57,798 bases of DNA from a virus. Numbering within the stretch: position 1 is the stretch's first letter; every line of letters starts with the position of its first letter. The stretch covers positions 1-57,798 of the IMG/VR virus record IMGVR_UViG_3300032893_000052; one strand, given 5' to 3'. The translations under genes and the position numbers were made by a program. Below the pieces are notes generated by a model. That model was not told the origin of the DNA and searched no databases. It saw only the letters and a program-made list of their open reading frames with translations. Positions 17,001 through 26,299 of the stretch are shown here, one piece after another.

Positions 17001-18315
17001 TTGTGTTGGGTATGCCAGATGAGGAGTCAAACCGCATACGGAGTCCATGCAGCGTTTTGGATGTTTCCTCATCTGTGAATCCAGGAGCAGTGTTGTCTGC
17101 CTTGACAATCTTCCAGCGCTTAGCTGTACCGGCGCTGGCTGAGTTGAACGCCAGCGATCCTGCACCAATGGAGTTGTTGAGCTGAAAGTTGTTTGAGTCT
17201 ACGACTGTAATCTTGTGGTAGCCATTGGCTGCATATACACCGCCAACACCATCAATCAACACCCAATCTCCTGTAGCGAACCCATGCGCTACACTTGTGA
17301 TGACGATTGGGTTAGCAGCAGTAGCACCTGACACAGTCTTACTAGAGAATGTCGCCTTGTATCCAGCTGAGTTGGTTCCTGCTGCGATCGTACCACCGCA
17401 TGACTTGTGATCAGCTGTGCTGCCGTCGAAAGCTGTGCACCCGGCAGAACTTACTGTGCGCGTTCCACGCCACAGAAACGAAGCAAATGAATTCAGCGAC
17501 AGAACAACATCAGCCGACGAGTACGTGGCAGCTTCAACAATGACTTCTATGTGGCGACCAAGACCCACGGTCGCGATAACCTGCATCGCACGCGCAATGG
17601 TCTTTACGGCAATCGTAGCGACAGAAGCAGTCAGATTTGTATTAGGAGCCGCATCAATGAATCCAGGATTTGCGTCATTGCCCTGTGTGTCACTCACCAA
17701 TATGTGGCGGACCGTAGAGGTACTCCATGCCGCCAGTTCCGGATAGGTTGTGCCACCACCGCCGCCAGATAGAGGAGCGTACGCACCACCGTTGACGGAT
17801 ACCTCAAATATCTGTGTTCCTGTGTTGTAGCGGATGCGTCCTTGGTTGGCATTCGATACGCCGACCGTATCACCTGAGCCTAGTTCAATGTAGTTTGTCG
17901 TTGTAGCGTTGGTTACGCTGACTACTTGAGATACGATCGTACTGATCGCGGCGCTGATCCAACGAAATGACGAGTTACCGATGCGGTATACATTGTCCAC
18001 ATCCGGCAGAAAATCTGAGTCCTTGTCTGCAAGTGACCGGCTAGACCCATCTGGACGCACGTGAATCAGTTGACCGTCGCTGTTACGAACCCAGATCCAT
18101 GACGTAGTAAATCCAGCAGGATCCGGATCAGACGATTGAGGTGAGAAACCAAAGAACTTGCCGTTAACAATAGCACCACGCAAGTCAACACTGGCTTGCA
18201 TGGCACTGTTCCAATCAGTGTCTATAATGTACTTGTTGTGGTCGGCTCCTCCCAGTGGGAAGAGATTGGTCTTTGGGTAAGCCAGACTTGTGTTGTCGTA
18301 TACGAAATTCGACAT
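14038..18315 (-). CDS. Giant tail fibre/spike protein, paralogue of the 1775-residue spike
   Basis: 1425 residues. It begins MSNFVYDNTSLAYPKTNLF, followed by a DWNSAMQASVDLRGAIVNGKFFGFS segment that matches the anchor of the other spike almost position for position. A NGGAYAPLSGGG hinge near residue 180 also has a counterpart in the paralogue. One receptor module (VRHILVSDTQGNDANPGFID) follows, then a long beta-helix-like region rich in Ser, Thr and Gly. A smaller C-terminal region has fewer repeats (RRLNRRVSFPLSQMWGVLQG). Its presence beside a paralogue suggests a branched receptor apparatus with two different tips on one attachment site. No lyase or esterase catalytic residues can be assigned. 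Confidence 0.87.
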   Translation of the reverse strand: MSNFVYDNTSLAYPKTNLFPLGGADHNKYIIDTDWNSAMQASVDLRGAIVNGKFFGFSPQSSDPDPAGFTTSWIWVRNSDGQLIHVRPDGSSRSLADKDSDFLPDVDNVYRIGNSSFRWISAAISTIVSQVVSVTNATTTNYIELGSGDTVGVSNANQGRIRYNTGTQIFEVSVNGGAYAPLSGGGGGTTYPELAAWSTSTVRHILVSDTQGNDANPGFIDAAPNTNLTASVATIAVKTIARAMQVIATVGLGRHIEVIVEAATYSSADVVLSLNSFASFLWRGTRTVSSAGCTAFDGSTADHKSCGGTIAAGTNSAGYKATFSSKTVSGATAANPIVITSVAHGFATGDWVLIDGVGGVYAANGYHKITVVDSNNFQLNNSIGAGSLAFNSASAGTAKRWKIVKADNTAPGFTDEETSKTLHGLRMRFDSSSGIPNTISNIIALGVDTIIPSTELTGLSSSDVFYIESPGVSLARIGLSGPAASNFVGFADGSTHTSALRGSIRLTGFTCTTLNVEGIDSAVLAFVQAGNSFLSTSCSSLTLASSYADSSAPTGTSVSVGGCRFLGFLTFAHTSRLSLNVVSHLPTTGTSCDITHCYGDIISGCVFNAGLRLIGCGGTGASGDIQYTSNGAFLIGSANNAPGNTFHSNRITGLPSQSSGTAIATSGLTIAYSSVILNGLDVIHGSLNTQTPAVAITGNGCSVTAMQVTGSNGNQYGIGFVTGVDLGTSSFQTPSRNNRLHLQSSLSSAGDYSVCSVRGAVGDIEFGNDLGFNASGFPYSEFNLAAVGRVEDAYGNAVTTYGAAVSLAAGTVTGGSAALNNTQMYANDPSSPAALSAYRIVRGTQRADSRKRRVVLAQADTAGHATGIVGVTVTSTPTQAAAIVSCVGTPVWVKFDRSGAHPAPTVTEPPVIAYLSQDTAGLAQADAPNVALQVVPLGPIVAIHPADGNTALVHLTLGATAVASGTAVDLDSFARNESYASLFTDGTTTYDRDWNADPRPIAGLTKAGKLTLSLGTLNITVGPGAGYAAIGASDFKAFSWPSTPKTLTATSGNPRIDLILANNATEPATIDYLTGTAGATPQPPAVPAGKTALFEIYVPPSTSTVDGMFFYRRLNRRVSFPLSQMWGVLQGCNPNWSAATLTQSATWSPRSEINSVIIDGEVLQGNGILRAEDDSIHPPTNTSGILLKPFYIYACGGRHNPLSGDGNISGSYVTDPAAIAVVFSTTTPDMNLGCASAALNIASFGARGAINRMGCTYIGIGYTRNDSGTTRKVHVAYQGDWVYGCGEPLNGTNGLTFSDGNTLDLTLQNPPAPSSAVLAIPQFDQTMGNVNEVCHLELQPENGLTVGYSNAGPAQGTIIRLSGTGNIISVAAGIIPIASNAGAKIRAAASFDSGGSELAHANAVAYNMNVPRLTLAGQMGPSLFT

Positions 18316-18326
18316 GACTCAACTCC

Positions 18327-21300
18327 TCAGATCTTTCGGATATTCAAGCCTATGTCAGCTGCAAGAGCACCTAGTGAGCCTGTAGCGGGAGTGGAAGGAG
18401 CACCAGCGGAAGTACTCTCTGTCAGAGAGTAAGCCCGCGTCCATTCCGTGGCAGCAGCAGACCCAAGCTTTCTAATGGCAACGCCTGCAGGGCTCGAGGT
18501 ACCTACTGGTACGTTGGATGCACACACGTTACCCACGCAGTAGATATTAGCATCCACAGTGGGCAGTACAATACCATCGGATGACAGTGAGTTTGTAGTG
18601 GAACCGAAACTGCACATGTTTCCTGTGACAGCTCCAGAAAAACTCTGTGACTGACTGACATCTATGCAGTTGGCGCCTACAGTATCAGATGCGATCCACA
18701 CACTGTTTCCACTCAAAGCGAATCTCAGACAATTGGTAATCAGTATACCGTTTTGTACACCTGTACCAGACAGGACAACAGCATTGCCTGTGATCGAGCA
18801 TGCAATGGCAGCAAACGCCCATATACCAATTGCAGCTCCGCTGGCGAAACAGCTATTGCCAGAGATCGTACATGCAGGCACACGGAACGTGACTCCAAGA
18901 CCACTAACAAAAATGCCGCGTACAGTGTAGTTAGAGATCACATTACCAGTAATGGCTACGCGACCACCACCGTACGTGATGTTTCTGTTCCATTGAGTCC
19001 AGATACCTGTACTTGTAGCTGACCCACCACAGTCAATCGTATTGCCATTGATGGTCACGTCTGTGACTTCAGGTGTGTCGGTGCCTGTATCGAAGTCAAA
19101 TATAGCGATACCAGTGAAGGTATCCGGTGCTAGAGCAATTGAGTTGTTGTTGATGCAGGTGAACTTACCTACATCAGTGACCATGATCGCAGCACCTGTA
19201 CTGTTCTTTACTGTCCTGATTATGTTGCCTGTAATGGTCAAGCTGTTGTGATTTACAGTAGTGTTGGTTGGAGATCGTGTGACTAGTATGGCTCCTCTGT
19301 TGAGAGCTGCAGTACCGCTGACGCCTACGTTGTCAATTACGTTGTTACTGATAACTACGCCGTCGCAGTCCTCTGTACGGATGGCACCGTAGTATGTCTG
19401 CGTGCCTCCGTTGAATGCTATGAACGCGAAGTTGTTGTCAATAATCTGGATGTCGTTCCCATTACGTACAGACACAGGAAGTACAATGTTTGGCGCTGTG
19501 ATCAGTTCAAATATGTTTCGAGCAATGATGGTGTCGCGAACTGTGGACGCGTCCAAGAAACGGAACCCAAACACATCGCTGCTTGCACCACCGAGCTTTC
19601 CCATACCGCTGAAAATATTGTCACTGAAAACACAGTCGATGATTGCAACGGTGTCAGTCTCATTGACAATGTCAAACCCAGCTATCAGACCACGATCACC
19701 TTTATAGTTGATGAACTTGTTGTGAGTGAATACAGAGTTCTCGACATTGATGGCTGACGTGTTGCCGACAAATGTAATCGCCGTGCGACCATTGCCTGTG
19801 CCATCAAACGTGTTGTGCTCAATCACACAACCAGAGCAGGCACCGAGCCGTATACCTTCGTCGAAGTTGGTAAACAGACAACCGCGTACAACACAGTCTA
19901 CCGGAGACACGAAACTCATCGCAAGTTGCGTATGCGAATCATTGTTACCGCTTTGCGTGATAGCGCAGTTGACAAACGATACGCGTGTGCAGTCAGTGGC
20001 ATTCACGAATGTCTGGTTTGTTCCAGGAGCAACCGACAGACCAGCGCTAAACAGCTTGTCAAACTCCACATCCGTGCAGTCAGACAACTCTATTTGGTTG
20101 TCACCTACCTGCATCTCACTATTCAGGAACGTGCCATTACTGCTTCCAGTCAATTGTAGACTGCCTAATGTGACTTCACCAAAGAAGCCACAGCTGTCTG
20201 CTGTGAAATTCGTGCAGTTCTCTAGAATGCACGCGTACAGTAAGGGAGCTTGTGTTGTGAACGTACACGCAGAGAAACTGAATGAGTTACCGCCGGTAAT
20301 GTGGCAAGCAGCATCGGTAGCACTAGTGGATCGTGACGCAAACTTGCAGCTAATGAACTTGTACAGCTCAACAGAAGCGTTCCAGCCATTAACACGACCG
20401 TTGAACTGAGTGTTAATAGCACAACCACTAAACACGTTACCTGTAACGCCGTCGATGATGCAGTTACGGAAGCACAAAGAGGCTGACTGACTCTGGATAA
20501 CAGAAGAGTCAGTGTGTACGGTAGTCAGTGAAATCGCGATACTATCAAACGTATAGTCAGAGTCACCGATGAAAACAGTCGTAGGACTGTTGATTGTTGT
20601 GTTTCCAGCGCCCTCACCCATGATCACGCAGTTAGCTGCAAGAAACGGTAACGGAGCAGTGAGCGTATAGTTACCTTTCTTGACCAACAACGAACCTCCG
20701 CCGCGGGAGACAATGAAATTGACAGCAGCAGTCAAAGCCGCATCGTCAGAGCCGAGCTGTTGAGAGTTGAAATCACCCCAGCTTTCACGTCCGGTACCCA
20801 CAGTTACCGTGGGAAGGCGTGACGGCAGCACGCCACCGGCTGGATCGTAGTAACGGTTTGCCCTAGCAAATGAGGTAGCGAGCGCTGGATTGGCGTCACC
20901 AACCGGCGGCGAGTTGTTGCCTATTGCGGTACTGCGAGCTGCGCCGAACTTCAATTCTCGTAGCTGGGCAGACAGCCAATCCACCTCACGTTTGAGTGAC
21001 GTGATGTTGACGTCTGAGCGCGCATCGCCAGTCTGTGTGGGATCGAGACCGATGTAGTACCCAGCGTCTGAGTCCGCTTGGAAGAATCGCGGACGTTTGT
21101 CAGACGCATCTCCATATGGAATGAACAATGACGGAGACACACCCACAATGATCACACGTGTGCCCGCAGCGTACGTACTGACTGGAGGTGTGCTGACATT
21201 TAGTATGTTGTTTGCACGATCATTGGATGTGATAGCCAGTGTCTCACCCGAATTAGCCGGATCGAGTTGCACAGACCCAGTGTCTGGCATGTCTCTCGTA

Positions 21301-21935
21301 TCCAACAGCTTGAGCTGCGCGATTCCAGGACCAACAACCGCACGAAGGACGTCCGTCCTAGCAGCAGCTGCTATGCCTGTGATTACTCCACCAAACACTG
21401 TTACGTTAGCTACTGGAATCTTTGTGCTGTTAGGATTCGAGTCAACCTCAAACCCTGTTGTCGACACAGGGGAAACGATCTGCCAATCAGGCGTAAGCCG
21501 CGTCGCTACAGGTTCCACAAACTCGCGTCCCTTAGGACGCTGGTCACCAGAAGGATCTGATCCGTTATCGAAAGACGGATCCCAGAACCCACGAGCATCT
21601 GTGTCTGACGCTGACTCTACGAACACCACTTCTAGAGAGTATGTGGCGGCGCTGTTAGGCAGTGTAATAGAGCGTTGGGCGTCTAGATCGTCTTCGTTTG
21701 TGACCAACTGACCGGAGCGGTCAAATGCCACACCATTGTGAATAGTCAACAGACGTGCACTGGTGACTTGGTTTGCGATTGCCACACGAAATCCAGCTAT
21801 GACAGCTGGCATGTTGTTGAGGATGAAATCCTGCAGCTCTTGCTTCTGTCCGCCGCGCGACAGCCCTGTTGTCTGTTGCTCAAAATCGTCAATGTCAAGA
21901 CGCTCATTAGGCAGCGTGTTCATTCTCTTTGGCAC
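18327..21935 (-). CDS. Right-handed parallel beta-helix tail spike/baseplate protein
   Basis: 1202 residues. The N-terminal ~150 residues (LPNERLDIDDFEQQTTGLSR) differ from the two other spikes and probably mount directly on the baseplate. Residues ~215-275 carry a beta-module also seen in the baseplate proteins (PDTGSVQLDPANSGETLAIT). From ~390 to 1140 there are many Asn-terminated coils such as ISNNVIDNVGVSG and LTITGNIIRT, the hallmark of PbH1-type pectate-lyase-like beta-helices. The central NCVIMGEGAGNTTINSP segment resembles the start of such domains. It probably binds or degrades a surface polysaccharide. It lies directly after the baseplate gene cluster. Confidence 0.85.
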   Translation of the reverse strand: MPKRMNTLPNERLDIDDFEQQTTGLSRGGQKQELQDFILNNMPAVIAGFRVAIANQVTSARLLTIHNGVAFDRSGQLVTNEDDLDAQRSITLPNSAATYSLEVVFVESASDTDARGFWDPSFDNGSDPSGDQRPKGREFVEPVATRLTPDWQIVSPVSTTGFEVDSNPNSTKIPVANVTVFGGVITGIAAAARTDVLRAVVGPGIAQLKLLDTRDMPDTGSVQLDPANSGETLAITSNDRANNILNVSTPPVSTYAAGTRVIIVGVSPSLFIPYGDASDKRPRFFQADSDAGYYIGLDPTQTGDARSDVNITSLKREVDWLSAQLRELKFGAARSTAIGNNSPPVGDANPALATSFARANRYYDPAGGVLPSRLPTVTVGTGRESWGDFNSQQLGSDDAALTAAVNFIVSRGGGSLLVKKGNYTLTAPLPFLAANCVIMGEGAGNTTINSPTTVFIGDSDYTFDSIAISLTTVHTDSSVIQSQSASLCFRNCIIDGVTGNVFSGCAINTQFNGRVNGWNASVELYKFISCKFASRSTSATDAACHITGGNSFSFSACTFTTQAPLLYACILENCTNFTADSCGFFGEVTLGSLQLTGSSNGTFLNSEMQVGDNQIELSDCTDVEFDKLFSAGLSVAPGTNQTFVNATDCTRVSFVNCAITQSGNNDSHTQLAMSFVSPVDCVVRGCLFTNFDEGIRLGACSGCVIEHNTFDGTGNGRTAITFVGNTSAINVENSVFTHNKFINYKGDRGLIAGFDIVNETDTVAIIDCVFSDNIFSGMGKLGGASSDVFGFRFLDASTVRDTIIARNIFELITAPNIVLPVSVRNGNDIQIIDNNFAFIAFNGGTQTYYGAIRTEDCDGVVISNNVIDNVGVSGTAALNRGAILVTRSPTNTTVNHNSLTITGNIIRTVKNSTGAAIMVTDVGKFTCINNNSIALAPDTFTGIAIFDFDTGTDTPEVTDVTINGNTIDCGGSATSTGIWTQWNRNITYGGGRVAITGNVISNYTVRGIFVSGLGVTFRVPACTISGNSCFASGAAIGIWAFAAIACSITGNAVVLSGTGVQNGILITNCLRFALSGNSVWIASDTVGANCIDVSQSQSFSGAVTGNMCSFGSTTNSLSSDGIVLPTVDANIYCVGNVCASNVPVGTSSPAGVAIRKLGSAAATEWTRAYSLTESTSAGAPSTPATGSLGALAADIGLNIRKI

Positions 21936-21948
21936 GGCAGAACTCCTT

Positions 21949-24465
21949 TCACGGACGCAAGCAAGTCTTGAGTAACTGTACTTCTACGCCAGCAGCGCGG
22001 ACCAGGTCCACCAAACTCGCCACACAAGACACAGGTGACGGTGGCATTCGAAGGGGATAATCGAACCCATCGGCGGACGGGACACTAGATCCAGGGCTCC
22101 AGATCACTGATTCACCAACTGTGTACCCATTGAGAAACACGCTGGGCTCATCTAGTGTAAACGTACCCGCATCGCGGCTCTTATAGTCAACTGTAGTTGG
22201 AACACCAGCATAGAACTCAATATAGTCACCAACGCTAAAGGTTCCAGCCATCGGCGCAGTGAGTGTTAAGGTGTCAGTAACAGTGTTGTTAGCACTGACC
22301 AACGCCCATTCTTGAGTAGGAAGGCCTTGCCCAATCAGAATTGGATAAGGAAAGCTGAGAGGAAAATCCGAACTATCAGCAAACGTCAACTGTGAAGATG
22401 ATGGTATACCAGTAATACGACGTCGTATCGTCAATCTGTTTGCACCAAAGTTCAGCCATAGTGTCCCAGACGATGGAAACACGGTCGCAGAACCTGGGTT
22501 GACTACCAGTTGCGTTACAAGGATTTCCACAGGGTGTCCTACACGCGTAGGAGTGTATCGATCACCAAAATGGGTCAATGTCAACGTATCAAAAGTCATC
22601 ACGTCATTCAGCAGTTCTACTGTCGCGCCGATGCTGTGAGGTGCAGTGACTGCAAACTGTAAGGTCAGTGTGCCTGGGGCCATGTTGTTGTTTTGATCTA
22701 CAAACAACACTTCCTCCTGCGGCAGGCCTCTGCTGACAACGATCCGGTACCTCGCAGGATGAGAACCGTCGGAGGAAACAGGAAGCCCTGTCGTATCCAT
22801 GCAGGTCAGCGTGGTGTCTCCGATCAAAGCACCAACCGACAGCGTTGTCTTTCCGTTTCGCGCAAGATGAATCGCTGTTAGGTGATTGTCTTCCTGGTAT
22901 CCTGTGTCGCGCCCTATGCGCACGACATACGGAGCAACGGGTGTAGGCCAATCAAACGCATTCCGCACTTCCAGACACGTACAACCGAGTGTCTGTGTGA
23001 ATGCAACAGACGTGGGATTTGGAATGGCTACCGGATTACTACCTATGCGCGAAAACGTAGTACGCAACAGTGATGGTGCGTTTCTGAACTCATCATACAG
23101 ATACGGACCCGACCACTCCGGTCTAGGGTTGACGTCTCCAGAGCTTGTCCTTAGATTGCCCTCTTCCAGATCCGTACCAGAGTAATTTTGCGACGCAGCT
23201 AAGACTACATCACCAATGTTGAATGTAGTTCCTGCTGCGTACGTCAGTGTGATAGAAGTAGCGTTGAACGCGGAGTACTGCAAATATGTTGTACCAGCTA
23301 CTAGGATGGCTCCTGTGGGGTACCGCAAGCCTGACGTGGTTACGACATGCAAAACCGTATCAACAGCAGATACAGGCGCTGTGAGTGTCGTGTTGAACGC
23401 GCTCGGAGATGCAGCATGTAGGAATGAGGCATCAGTTAGACGCAGACTGACAGTGTTCTGATCGAAGCAAATCTTTACCTTCTGTGGCTCTGTCTCATAC
23501 AACTCCCACGGCACACCAAACTGAACCACTTGCACAGTGCTGACGACGGCTCCTGGCGTTACTAGCTCTACGTACTCAGGAGTTGTGCCGCCACCCACGT
23601 GCGCGTGAGCCAGTGGTGTACGCAATGTAAGTACATTGTTGACAACATCATTGGCCGTGAACTCTACGACTTCCGCTGTCCCACCACCAGTGTTGATCCG
23701 CACAAAGCCCGTGTTAGGAAATGATCTTGTTGCATCCTCGTCGAACTGAAAGAACGTGGCTCCAGCAGCTACACTGACGAACAGTGGGCGAACCAAGAAA
23801 TCTTTCGGTGTAGGACCAGTATGTGCCTGCGTGGTGTTGCCAATCAGCGTAAGTGTGTCTGTGCTTGTGTTGTTGCCCGAAACAACCAGCAACTCTTCTG
23901 TAGAAAGACCTTTGTCTACAATGATTGCAAATTGCCCACTGGTTGGAAACGCATCTGTAGACTTCAGCACCAATGTGTGTGAGCCTGCTGGTGTATTGTT
24001 GACTACGTACGATGACACCTCAACTACAACAGGATGTGCTTTGGTTAGGGTAGTGCTGAGAAACACCTTGCCATTCACTAAGTCGCGATAGCAGAAATCC
24101 ACTGTTTCTTCTGACGCGAGACCAGGATCAATGACTATACGACCAACTTGAACCAAGTCTTGTGACGACAGCACCTGTATGTACGGGTCACTAATCGCAG
24201 CGTCTTCAGCAAGGAATGCTGTACGTGTGTGTTGTGGACCTAAACACACCTCAAGCAGCTTGAAGAACACGTTACGCACCTGCTTGAAGTCAAGCATTAC
24301 GCTCTTCGCGAGCGCGCGCCATTCATCGTCATCTATGCCCGCCAACGGTCTGTCAAGACCGAGGTTGGATGTGACAACGTTCAGACGGACGTCATCAGCT
24401 GTGTCCAGAAACAGCTGATCGCGTACCTCTTGAATCGCGCTCTGTTCTTTCTCTCTACAAGCCAT
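21949..24465 (-). CDS. Large repeat-rich baseplate protein
   Basis: 838 residues. The first ~80 residues are helical (DDEWRALAKSVMLDFKQVRN). Most of the rest consists of about six copies of a ~60-residue beta-module with the pattern FPxSGxxxIxxGLxTEExLxVSxNNxxTxTLTL...AHxxG. Clear copies sit near residues 158-222 and 232-302, with others in the C-terminal half (e.g. LPQEEVLFVDQNNN, LPTQEWALVSANNT). The same module occurs in the adjacent baseplate J-like protein and the 1202-residue spike. The ATG at 24465 overlaps the stop of the upstream gene by one base. Its position next to gpJ suggests a wedge component or spike-attachment protein; it was not assigned to a named family. Confidence 0.75.
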   Translation of the reverse strand: MACREKEQSAIQEVRDQLFLDTADDVRLNVVTSNLGLDRPLAGIDDDEWRALAKSVMLDFKQVRNVFFKLLEVCLGPQHTRTAFLAEDAAISDPYIQVLSSQDLVQVGRIVIDPGLASEETVDFCYRDLVNGKVFLSTTLTKAHPVVVEVSSYVVNNTPAGSHTLVLKSTDAFPTSGQFAIIVDKGLSTEELLVVSGNNTSTDTLTLIGNTTQAHTGPTPKDFLVRPLFVSVAAGATFFQFDEDATRSFPNTGFVRINTGGGTAEVVEFTANDVVNNVLTLRTPLAHAHVGGGTTPEYVELVTPGAVVSTVQVVQFGVPWELYETEPQKVKICFDQNTVSLRLTDASFLHAASPSAFNTTLTAPVSAVDTVLHVVTTSGLRYPTGAILVAGTTYLQYSAFNATSITLTYAAGTTFNIGDVVLAASQNYSGTDLEEGNLRTSSGDVNPRPEWSGPYLYDEFRNAPSLLRTTFSRIGSNPVAIPNPTSVAFTQTLGCTCLEVRNAFDWPTPVAPYVVRIGRDTGYQEDNHLTAIHLARNGKTTLSVGALIGDTTLTCMDTTGLPVSSDGSHPARYRIVVSRGLPQEEVLFVDQNNNMAPGTLTLQFAVTAPHSIGATVELLNDVMTFDTLTLTHFGDRYTPTRVGHPVEILVTQLVVNPGSATVFPSSGTLWLNFGANRLTIRRRITGIPSSSQLTFADSSDFPLSFPYPILIGQGLPTQEWALVSANNTVTDTLTLTAPMAGTFSVGDYIEFYAGVPTTVDYKSRDAGTFTLDEPSVFLNGYTVGESVIWSPGSSVPSADGFDYPLRMPPSPVSCVASLVDLVRAAGVEVQLLKTCLRP

Positions 24466-26297
24466 CAGTTGACGCTCACCAATGAAGTACCTGCAGCATC
24501 GATAGGTCTAGGCAATTCATTCTCAAGCACGACAACATTTGACGTAGGCAACGATACAACCACATCTGCTACACCAGTGACTGACATGACTCTGCGAATG
24601 ATCTCAGCCAGTACCACATCCGCGCCTATACCAAGTCCATTGATGTAGGCCTCCACAGTCTCACGAACAGATGGAACGAGGTCTTGCTCCTGAAAACCAT
24701 GCTTCGCTGATATTGCCAAACGCACACTCACTCTTCGTATGACTGGAGTATCTGCTATGACTCTCACGCCACCGGCGCGAAGCCCGGGATAATTAGTGGG
24801 ATCAGTCGGATCTCCGTTGATGACCTTCTGAACTTGAGCAATCAAACCTGTATAGTATGAGTAGCTCGCAATCACAGCTGAGCCAGCTGCGACACCGGAG
24901 CCTATGAACTCAATCTGACCTACTCCTCTGTTGAGGAAATAGTCGGTGTCTTCTGTCATCAGTTGAGGATTCTGTGAAGGCGGCTTGACCCACAACCGGA
25001 ACGAAGCACGCACGACAGGAGATTTGCTCAAGTCGAAAAACGACTCACCCGACTCGGCATTAGATGTCAGTTGGTCAACAACAGATACCTCAACACCAGC
25101 TATGTGTGCATGGGCGGTAATAGTCGCCAACGTCACCGTATTGGTAGCGTAGTTCACTGCTGTGAATGCTATGATCTCCATCTTGGACAAGTCACTAGGT
25201 TCAATGATCAGTACACCCTGCGACGGGTAGTTCGACACGTCATCGAGCACAACGCTCGATGCTGCTATGCCTATGTTTGTGTGCAAAAACGTACGTGCAA
25301 GCTCAACCTCATCCGGCGTGAAGCCTGTACCGTCATCCACGTATACAGTTACCTCATTCGTTACGAACGACTCGAGTACGTTGGACGTGGTCACGCGTTG
25401 ACTGGTAACAGGATCCTCTACCCCCAAAACACCCTGTTGCAGTGTCAATACTGTACCGCGGGACAAAGACTGAATGGAAGCAAATGCACGGTCTCTCAGC
25501 TCGTCATCACTCTCAATGTCACGACCACCTGAAGTGTTTGACTGATTAGTCAGTGCCGCGCCATCGAACGGAGGGCTAGATACGAATTGCGTTATTTGCG
25601 CCGTACCAACATTCCCGGCCGTACCAGGGATCTCTGCCCGTACTTTGATTGGCGTAGAACTGAGATTACCTGCTACCAGTGTGCCTGTATCTACAGACAC
25701 AAACACAACAGCAGGACTAGTAGATGTTGCAGGAACCTGTCCACGTATGCCTGGCACAAGTTGAATGTTTGTGCCTGACACAACGGACACTCTGTCACCG
25801 ACGCTGTGGCTATTATTGAGAGCTGATCCAAAAGTCAATTGTCCTGTCGTGGTGTTGTTGCCTGTGATGGTGTTGTCTTCAACCAACGTGGTACCTTCAC
25901 CAATCCTCACATTCACAGGGAATCCAGACGTAGGAAACTTAGTAGAGTTTCCTACCAACACTGTCGTCGCGCCAGGAATCGTGTTGAATGACAGCGTAGA
26001 AGTGACAAGGTTACCATTCTGAATGACAATGTATCCAGTGGCAGACTGAGGCTGCAGTCTCACTATGTTGAAGTCAGCGACACGATCATCAAGATCCTGT
26101 CCAGTCGATGATGACAGTCTGAAGGCGTCAAGCAGTTGCACCATCTGGAAGTACTGCTCATCGTCTTCTAGCGCAGCCGCTTCAATGATGGTTCGAATGA
26201 CTGATCCTACCTCGAAGTCAGTCAAGTCTGTCTGCATACGCACGTATGCAATTGCGTCATCACGGATTTCTTCAAACGTGCGTGGAGTGAACGACAT
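24465..26297 (-). CDS. Baseplate J-like (gp47-family) protein
   Basis: 610 residues. The N-terminus (FEEIRDDAIAYVRMQTDLTD, then FEVGSVIRTIIEAAALEDDE) and the following LSSSTGQDLDDRVADF are typical of baseplate J/gp47 proteins. The central region has GTAGNVGTAQITQFVSSPP and SGGRDIESDDELRDRAFASI, again characteristic. The C-terminus (VRETVEAYINGLGIGADVVL) matches the conserved end. Two repeat modules like those of the 838-residue protein are inserted (residues ~110-170 and ~330-400). The product forms the wedge of the contractile-tail baseplate. Confidence 0.92.
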   Translation of the reverse strand: MSFTPRTFEEIRDDAIAYVRMQTDLTDFEVGSVIRTIIEAAALEDDEQYFQMVQLLDAFRLSSSTGQDLDDRVADFNIVRLQPQSATGYIVIQNGNLVTSTLSFNTIPGATTVLVGNSTKFPTSGFPVNVRIGEGTTLVEDNTITGNNTTTGQLTFGSALNNSHSVGDRVSVVSGTNIQLVPGIRGQVPATSTSPAVVFVSVDTGTLVAGNLSSTPIKVRAEIPGTAGNVGTAQITQFVSSPPFDGAALTNQSNTSGGRDIESDDELRDRAFASIQSLSRGTVLTLQQGVLGVEDPVTSQRVTTSNVLESFVTNEVTVYVDDGTGFTPDEVELARTFLHTNIGIAASSVVLDDVSNYPSQGVLIIEPSDLSKMEIIAFTAVNYATNTVTLATITAHAHIAGVEVSVVDQLTSNAESGESFFDLSKSPVVRASFRLWVKPPSQNPQLMTEDTDYFLNRGVGQIEFIGSGVAAGSAVIASYSYYTGLIAQVQKVINGDPTDPTNYPGLRAGGVRVIADTPVIRRVSVRLAISAKHGFQEQDLVPSVRETVEAYINGLGIGADVVLAEIIRRVMSVTGVADVVVSLPTSNVVVLENELPRPIDAAGTSLVSVN

Positions 26298-26299
26298 GG

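Noticed and set aside
7496-18315. CRISPR-like or tandem DNA repeats in the spike genes
   Set aside because: The repetition is at protein-module level with long variable spacing, not short direct repeats.
19726-20409. 227-codon plus-strand ORF opposite the 1202-residue spike
   Set aside because: It is a shadow of the repetitive beta-helix codons and has no domain pattern or ribosome binding site.
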